64,000 bases of DNA. Source: Cynocephalus volans. Taxonomy: Eukaryota; Chordata; Mammalia; Dermoptera; Cynocephalidae. The translations under genes were made by a program, and so were the position numbers. The notes beneath the pieces were generated by a model. It made no database searches, was not told where the DNA came from, and was given only the letters and a program-made list of their open reading frames with translations. Location: the NCBI RefSeq assembly GCF_027409185.1, contig NC_084466.1:70538501-70602500 (forward strand). The letters are read 5' to 3'. This document shows, piece after piece, positions 57,838 to 64,000 of the stretch (positions are counted from its first letter, which is position 1; each line of letters opens with the position of its first letter).

Positions 57838-58231
57838 TGTCATGGGTTGAACTGGGTCCTACAAAATTCATGTGTTGAAGTTCTAACCCCCAGTGCCTCA
57901 GAATGTGACCTTATTTGGAGATAAGGTTTTTTACAAGGTAGTCAAGTTCAAATAAGGTCATTATCATGGACTTTAATGCAATATGACTGATGTTCTTACA
58001 AAAAGGGGAAATTCAGAAACAAGCATGAGAACACTGTGTGAAGACGAAGGCAAAGATCATGGTGATGCTCTGCACACCAAAGATTCTAGCAAACCAGTGG
58101 GAACTACAGGATAAACCTTGCTGAAACCTTGATCTCTGGCTTCTAGTCTCCAGGATGTGAAACAATAAATTTCTACTGTTCAAGCCACTCCATGTGTGGC
58201 ACTTAGTTCTGGCAGTCCTAGTGCAATAACA
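57838..58231 (+). mobile_element. Solo MLT1 LTR (ERVL-MaLR), sense, nested in L2
   Basis: It starts TGTCATGGGTTGAACTGGG and ends GTGCAATAACA, with AAATTCATGTGTTGAAGTTCTAACCCCCAGTGCCTCAGAATGTGACC, ACAATAAATTTCTACTGTTCAAGCCACTCC and GGCAGTCCTAG between. TCCTGAG (57831-57837) and CCCTGAG (58232-58238) flank it. The match at 6 of 7 supports insertion here, although MaLR elements normally duplicate 5 bp. Confidence 0.9.
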
Positions 58232-58320
58232 CCCTGAGACCCTGGGTGGCCCCATCTACTGAGCCAGGGAGCACTGGCGAGAGGGCCAGCTGGTGAGGAC
58301 TGGTGCTCTTAATCTCCAAC

Positions 58321-58745
58321 TGAAAGAGTTTTTCAGCTATACATCAAGAAATTGTTTTTCTTTATCCAAAATTGATATAATATATAACTTAAAGCAAAAT
58401 CAGTTTCCAAATGATCAAGGAGCTAGATCATTTGAACTAAATCAAGATTGTGTTGTTACTTGAATACAAATTAGAGGCAACATTTTAAAGAGAAAACACA
58501 TCATCTTCTCATGACCTTCTACCCCTAAGCAAAGAAGTCGTTCTTGACCCAGGTCATTATTTGGAGAGGTAGGCTTGTTAAATATTCTGATATCTGCTCT
58601 TCAAAAGGGGTACTAACAATTCTGAATCACTTGAATTTATTTAACCTATGTGGCATTTCAAATAAGTGAGATGTGTGGTTACTATAAAATATTTGTTACT
58701 ACAAAGTAGCATCATTATTAAACCTGTTTGTGTCAAGTAGAAGGA
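58321..58745. other. Unassigned AT-rich sequence
   Basis: Nothing recognised. Confidence 0.35.
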
Positions 58746-58825
58746 CACTAGGGCCTAAATTGGTGGCTGGCATAGAGCAGACACTCAATAACTATTTATT
58801 GAATCAATAAGTGAATATATAGGCA
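58746..58825 (+). mobile_element. L2 or MIR 3' end fragment
   Basis: GGTGGCTGGCATAGAGCAGACACTCAATAACTATTTATTGAATCAATAAG is the shared terminal motif of L2 and MIR elements (cctggcacatagtaggtgctcaataaat). Confidence 0.7.
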
Positions 58826-59439
58826 TCAAATATTAACATTGGAATTCATGTTAGAGATGATCTAGACTAGTAGTTTTCAGAAAATTTTTAGCTGCAGAAC
58901 TTAAAGACATCTGACCTGAAGCTAAATTTATCAACATATAAAACTGATAAAACATAGCTATGCTGGTTGAAGCATTGTTAGAGATTCATTGTACCGAGAA
59001 GCCACATTCTTCCACCTCATCAACTAGCAGAAGCAAAGCAGAAGTGCTAGGGCTCTAAGAGAGAACATTTTGAAAAATACAGATTGGTGTTCCAGCTAAA
59101 CCTGGTAGATTATCTCTTACTTTTGAATTCTCTCCTGAAACCCCACTAACAGGATTGCAGAGAACTATTTTTTAAAAAAGTTATATTCTGCAAGGGCAGA
59201 GAGAAAAGTAGAGTGCATGAAAGATCTCAGCAATGTTTTTGGAATGCAGAAGGCCAGTGAAGGAGCAGTCCCTGACGTAGCAGAGGGGAGGAAGCTACTA
59301 GCTAAGCACTGGCAAAAGATGCACCGATTTGCAGGCAGAGCCTGGAAGGGCTCAGGACTGGAGTCCCCTGTTGCCATAGAAAGTAGGCATGAAGTGTAGG
59401 GCTGCAAACAGGATTGGTTGAAATCAGTGTGGACAGAGC
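58826..59439. other. Unassigned sequence
   Basis: No repeat or gene recognised. Confidence 0.35.
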
Positions 59440-60192
59440 CATAGCATTTCTAGGTGTGCCATCCACTCACAGCCAGGTGACTATACGACTGCAGGAAGCC
59501 AGAGGGGTTTGCTCAGAAAGCACTGATAAGACAAGACGGAGACTCAAGGACTCCAGATATGGCTACAGAGCAAAAAAGAGGATGGGAGGTGGTCAATGAA
59601 TGATGAAGACCCTAATCCCATTCTCTTCTCTGGTATCAGAATATCAGCAGCCAGCCTGAACATCTCAGCCTGCTAGGCAAGAAATTAAAGGATTCATTTC
59701 TTGAGAAACTGAATGACCTCCACTGCATGTTGATATTTAGGGGTCTCTCGGCTAAAGGGATTGACCCCTGCCCATTCACCATAAGGTAAATTTCATTAAA
59801 AATGATGCAAGAAAAAAAAAAACTAAACAAGAAAATTTCTCAATCTCTAGTTTGAAAGGGCTCGTCAAATGCTTAGCCAAAAAATAAATAAATAAATAAA
59901 AATAAAAAAGTTTTAAAATTGTTTTGAAAAAAGATCCACATCAAGGCTCATCAATTAGAAATGTCAGAGCAGAGGGAAAAAAATCTAAAAGCTTCTAGAT
60001 GGAGGTTGTTTTTTGTTTTGTGTTTTAAATATGTGAAATACAACCAAGGGATGTAGAAGAAAATGGAGAAATCCCTTCAAACTCAGGAGGGAAAAAAAAA
60101 AAGACTTTTAAATTTAAATTCTAATACCAATTCAAACAATAAATCAAGGGTGAAGGTAGAATAAAGACGGTCTCAAATGAATAGGGATTATT
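59440..60192 (+). mobile_element. L1M/HAL1-like LINE fragment
   Basis: AAGATCCACATCAAGGCTCATCAATTAGAAATGTCAGAGCAGAGGGAAAAAAATCTAAAAGCTTC and AAACAATAAATCAAGGGTGAAGGTAGAATAAAGACGG follow an old LINE-1-related sequence ('cacaccaaggcacatcattgtgaaatttcagaa ... gatcctaaaagcttc ... tatcaatcaagtgtgagggtagaataaagac'). Assignment is firm for about 59930-60190 and weaker to the left. A-rich low-complexity pieces at 59809-59822 and 59880-59905 interrupt it. Confidence 0.55.
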
Positions 60193-61194
60193 TATTTATT
60201 TAATAATGGGATTAGCCTAGAAAACAATCGTGTAGCCATGCCGTGCTCCCCGTGGCTCTGCTTTCCTCCCCAGCTCTGGGCTTGGCCACAGCCCTCCTGC
60301 TTCCTGTGCTGTGAATCTTCCCTCAACACCCAAGGCCAAATGGCTGCACAAACCCAGATTGCCCCAGAGGACTCCACTGAAGGCCAAAAGCCAGCCAAAT
60401 AGTAAAAGTTGGCAAGAAGAGAAGAAAGGAGACCTTGAAAAAATACTTTTAATTAGGTAATTCAGAACAGCTAGAGACCATTTATGGACTTAATTCCAGG
60501 GTGTTGCGGTTTCCAGTTATGACATTCGGAGAGCTACTTTTTTTTCTGTATTTAGTTAGGAAATGTAAAATAATGCAGCATCACACTTCATGGGGTGATG
60601 ATGATGATGGTGGTGGTGGTGGTGGTAACTTAAAGATTTTAAAAAGAAAGAAAGTAAGAGCCACACTCATAATATGGTGAGTCCAGGTCTTCCAGAGCAG
60701 TTAATAAAAATACCAAGCACCTTGTGATTAAACTATGATTTATGCTTATTTTGTTTTCTGCATACAGTTTTCTGTAAAACCTTGAAAAAAAAGGGCACGA
60801 TTCCCTTTGGACAGATATTTGTTTACAACAAAAGCATAAATTAGGAATCCTATGCAATAATCAGAGAAATTGAGCTTATTTCTCTTCAACACAAAGTTAC
60901 CTTCTGCTGGAATGTATAAGCTATGTGCAAAGACAAAACTATGGTGAAAAATTTTCAATTAAAATTGTATTCCTTTAGCTTGAGATGGTGATCCTTGTTA
61001 AAATGCAATTACTCCAGGAAATAGGAGTGTGGTACACCGTGAGGGGCCAATGAAGGCTTGCTGTGACCAAGTTCTATAGCCTTTGAAAAAGCACGTTTTT
61101 TCAGGGGAAGATGGGGCCAGACCAGGAATTGAGCCAGACCTGGAGGCACGTCAGAGGTAAGTGTGTCAGGGTCTCAGGAATCACAGTTATCTGG
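60193..61194. other. Unassigned sequence with a GAT/GGT trinucleotide run
   Basis: (GAT)n(GGT)n at 60596-60626, otherwise nothing recognised. Confidence 0.4.
60596..60626 (+). repeat. (GAT)n(GGT)n microsatellite
   Basis: About four GAT units pass into about five GGT units. Confidence 0.9.
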
Positions 61195-61500
61195 GTGCTA
61201 TTTGTTCATTCATTTAACAGGCATTAATTACATACTTAAAATATGCAGGTACTGTTTGAGGCTCTTAGGACTTCAATGAATCAAACAGATAAAGACCCTT
61301 GCCCTCATGGAGCTTACTTTTTTAGCAGGAAGAGACAGAAAATCAACAGTAAACAAAACAAAAAATTAAGTCGTGTAGTATTTTAGAAGGTGATAAATTG
61401 CTATAGAAAAAAGAAAAAAGGAAGAGAAGCAGAGCAGGCTTAGGAGATTAGGAAGGCCGGGGTGGTAGGGGCAGGTTCTAATTTTAAATAAAGTGGGCAT
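61195..61500 (-). mobile_element. L2 LINE 3' end fragment
   Basis: Plus strand TGTTCATTCATTTAACAGGCATTAATTACATACTTAAAATATGCAGGTACTG, then ACAGATAAAGACCCTTGCCCTCATGGAGCTTAC, an AAACAAAACAAAA stretch and GTAGTATTTTAGAAGGTGATAAATTGCTATAGA: the reverse complement of the L2 terminus in order. Confidence 0.8.
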
Positions 61501-62189
61501 TTTGCATTTAAAATAGGTAGTCCAGTTAAGAGTTCACTGTGTATGTATATAATCAGAAGCCACGTTTAAAAACCATACAGTGCATCTGTGACAACTGCCA
61601 GACACTGAAATTTCACAAAACACGTGGACTAGGAGGTAGCAAAGGAGTTTATTATCCTCTGTGGATATTTATAGATGTTCAGATAACATCCCATTATCTC
61701 CTTTATTGTTTCGTGAATGCGAGGAGTTTCACAATCAAAAGCATAGAAAAATATGTCTATCTGAGCTATGACACACCTCCACCTCCTCTTCATCTGTAGA
61801 CCTGAATGTGTACAAGTCACGCTTAATTTATTGGGTGTTTCTTTCATCAACATATGAAAATGTTTAAATATTTGAGTTAAACATACTGTTAAGAGATGAT
61901 GATTATTATAAGCGTTGAGAGTGTTGTGATCTGCCCTGCAATGAAAGAATAAAAGACCAGAGAAAGCATTGCTTCAGTATACTCTCCCTTTCTAATAGAA
62001 GGTAGGACCGTAGTCATCAGCTTCTGCTCTCCGTCATTAGCATTCAGGGGTTTGAAATTGGTAATTGAAGCTCATTGAAAATGCCAAGGGAGAAACAGTC
62101 ACGAAAAATCACACATAAGAGCAAGAATTCAAGTCAAGATAATTTTATCCTGGGTTGATCAAACTATGCCTTGAGACTTGCTTTGTGTT
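61501..62189. other. Unassigned sequence
   Basis: Nothing recognised. Confidence 0.35.
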
Positions 62190-62290
62190 GAGGTTGGCCC
62201 TCAAGTCCCTCATTCATTAATCATGTCTTAACAAATCCTATGTGCTAGGACTGGGAAAGAGAAGAAAGAAGTGATCAACATGTCAACTAT
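62190..62290 (-). mobile_element. L2 or MIR tail fragment
   Basis: CCCTCATTCATTAATCATGTCTTAACAAATCCTATGTGCTAGGACTGGGAAAG resembles the reverse-complement L2 tail. Confidence 0.5.
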
Positions 62291-63015
62291 TCAACCAATG
62301 TAATTACTGAATAAAGTGGAACAACTACTGAAATAAAGCCCGTGAGGCAAGATTCTGTATCCTGACTCCATGTGGCAGATATTTTAGGCACAAGTTATCT
62401 GGGTAACAGAGGGCGTTTTCCTTTAAACGTCTTGAGTTTGAGGTAGCTCTGAGACACCTATGGGAAACATTTTTTACTGGGAGGGAGGGTTTGCTGTCCA
62501 ACATCCAATCTCTATTCATGATGAATGGAAATCCCCTTTGTGTGTTGGGGTCAGCTAGATCCTCTCTCTGCCTGTCCCTAGGGCACAGACACATGATTCA
62601 AGATCAGCCAATGGGATGTTCCAACTTAAGACTTTGAATCTTGCATGTGATACCAGGATGGTGATCAAGTGGAGTCAGTTCATCACACCTGGGACACAGT
62701 CATGGTGACAGAGGCAGCGGGAATGGTGGCAGTACCCATGATCGTGCCAGTAGGGACCACAGGGGCAGCCTGTCAACAGAGCATGACTTTTCCTTTGATA
62801 GGGCTCATCTGTGATTCTAGCTTTGTAAACTGGAGATTCCTGCTCCAGTCCTTAGTCTCCCTCTGCACCCTTACTCACAATTCTAAAGCTCCCAGTTATC
62901 CTATGGTTTACGTTCTGTTCAAGCTCCTCAGAGTTGTTTCCTTCTGCAGCCAAGAACCTTAACTGAAATACCTTCACATGAGTATTCATGTGAAACCTGG
63001 GCAATTATCTAATGC
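62291..63015. other. Unassigned; possibly a very old repeat
   Basis: 62600-62975 ends in TTCCTTCTGCAGCCAAGAACCTTAACTGAAATA, an ending like several old mammalian LTR or LINE repeats ('cagccaagaatcctaactgatac'). I cannot follow a consensus through it. Confidence 0.35.
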
Positions 63016-63100
63016 CTTCATCTCACAAAAGAAGAGAGGCAGTTTCAGAGAGGTTGTGACTTTCCCTGGGTAACTCAGCAGCATGGTGTTATGAACACCA
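63016..63100 (-). mobile_element. MIR-like fragment
   Basis: CTCACAAAAGAAGAGAGGCAGTTTCAGAGAGGTTGTGACTTTCCCTGGGTAACTCAGCAGCATGG is the reverse complement of the MIR core (gatgaggaaactgaggcacagagaggttaagtaacttgcccaaggtcacacagc). Confidence 0.7.
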
Positions 63101-64000
63101 TCACCCAAATGCCAGAGAGATTGCTGAAATGCATGCAGAGAACCCGGGAATTAAGTGAAGGATCAATTTGGTGTTACGCTCTGGGAATGAATAATGTCAC
63201 ACCTTGAGAGTGCGCAAAAGCACCAAAGGAGAGCACTGAGAACTGAACTTCGGGAACAAGTACTTAAGAAGTGAGTAAAAAAGAGAGTGCAGGCTAAGGC
63301 AAGTAAGAAGAGGTTGATAAAAATATTAAGAGAAGAAACAGGAGTGGAGGGCCATTGAAATCAAAGCATGAGGGAGCGATTCAAAAGAGAATAATTGATT
63401 AGTAGATGATGACACAGTCAATAGACTGAGAAGAGAATTCTATAATTATGAGTTCATTGGGAAATTAAGATATCTTTAAGATAGAGGTCCTTAGAGAGTC
63501 ACTGAAGCCAAAGCCAACTTGCAAAGGGTGCAGAGTATATTAGGATATGAGGACAATGAGTGTTAACTTTTGTTTTAGAAAGTTTAGTGTGAAAAGAAAG
63601 AAAGAAATGAGATTGTGTGTTAAGCATTGGAGGAGTGAGGGAGAGACTTCCATGTAGGACAGGTGATTTGCACACAAGGGAGAAGGATCTAATGAAAAAG
63701 AAGGCAAGAGATAAGAATAAGGATTGAGACACTTCCTATTAAATATTTGGGTTTATAACTGCATTCTCTTCAGACAACTGCTGGCTGCTGGCTGGGTGGT
63801 ATTGTTTGGCTTCATGTAGTCATGTTGTGTAGTTAATCACATTTTCTATATTTGGCTCGATTGCTATCATTTTTTTGTTGTGTACTACTACATCATAAGA
63901 ACTAGATAGTATTCATTTAATAGGCACAGATATGTTCATCAACAGCAAGCCCTGTGTAGGCAACTACTTCTGTAAGTCAGCTAGGGAAGGTTAGCTGCCT
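63101..64000. other. Unassigned; 63290-63730 possibly L2
   Basis: 63290-63730 is purine-rich with GGGTGCAGAGTATATTAGG and TGTGAAAAGAAAGAAAGAAATGAGATT, which may be a far 5' part of an L2 on the minus strand. Similarity is faint. Nothing recognised in the last 270 bases. Confidence 0.3.

Larger units (their letters stand above)
56525..58320 (-). mobile_element. L2 LINE interrupted by two MLT1 LTRs
   Basis: Reverse-complement L2 occurs in three pieces in correct order. 56525-56801 is the tail and 3' UTR (GGGGGTGCAGCCATGAGCAAGGTG, TGCCCTGCCTTCCCAGC). 57261-57837 has GGTCTGAAGGATGAGTAAG, GAGTTTATCCTTAGGCAATGGGAAACCACTGAATG, TTACTGTAATCCAG and GCTGATGGATTGGATGTGG. 58232-58320 has CCCTGGGTGGCCCCATCTACTGAG. 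The gaps are filled exactly by MLT1 LTRs, so both LTRs are younger than the L2. Non-coding. Confidence 0.72.

Overview
The window is mammalian nuclear DNA: AT-rich, intron- or intergenic-like sequence made of interspersed repeats separated by unique DNA. I found no protein-coding gene, exon set, rRNA, tRNA gene, CRISPR array or operon. The longest open frames lie in repeats, microsatellites or apparently random sequence, apart from short decayed pieces of a LINE-1 reverse-transcriptase reading frame. The repeat spectrum (L2, MIR, MER5A-type hAT, MLT1 and MST/THE1-type MaLR LTRs, LINE-1) is that of a placental mammal. There is no Alu in 64 kb, which argues against a monkey or ape, and no rodent B1/B2. 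Two copies of a tRNA-derived SINE (130-269 plus, 22161-22300 minus) look like the CYN family described from colugos (Dermoptera). The best guess is therefore a flying lemur such as Galeopterus; this rests on recall of that family, not on a search.

Layout. 1-1065: the right part of an unidentified composite retroelement-like unit (GC-rich tandem units of about 105 bp, pyrimidine tract, A-rich end) that carries a SINE with a perfect 16-bp target-site duplication. 1-13 kb: mostly unique, with MIR, a solo MST-type LTR, L2, old L1 3' ends and an unnamed old repeat. 13.5-20 kb: L2-rich, with a 220-bp GGAA/GAAA microsatellite and an AT-rich fold-back insertion inside one L2. 21-22.3 kb: MLT1 LTR and the second SINE. 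22.3-27.3 kb: mostly unique. 27.3-28.7 kb: MST-type LTR, a good L2 and a hAT-like relic. 28.7-41 kb: mostly unique, with three stretches that look like regulatory or conserved non-coding DNA.

41.7-52.3 kb is the richest part. It holds an old L1 fragment, a MER5A, a 5'-truncated L1 with recognisable target-site duplications (44135-45240), and a second L1 (51043-52285) whose parts lie in opposite orientations, as in 5' inversion. A segment of about 270-290 bp at 45938-46225 recurs about 97% identical, apart from an A/TA tract, at 51115-51385, where it interrupts that second L1. This nearby templated duplication is the most unusual structure here. 52-64 kb: MIR and L2 pieces, an L2 interrupted by two MLT1 LTRs in opposite orientations (about 56.5-58.3 kb), and an L1M/HAL1-like fragment near 59.5-60.2 kb.

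No genes act together here. Any function would be regulatory or would come from mobile-element history. Family names for old repeats come from recognition by eye and need RepeatMasker-type confirmation.
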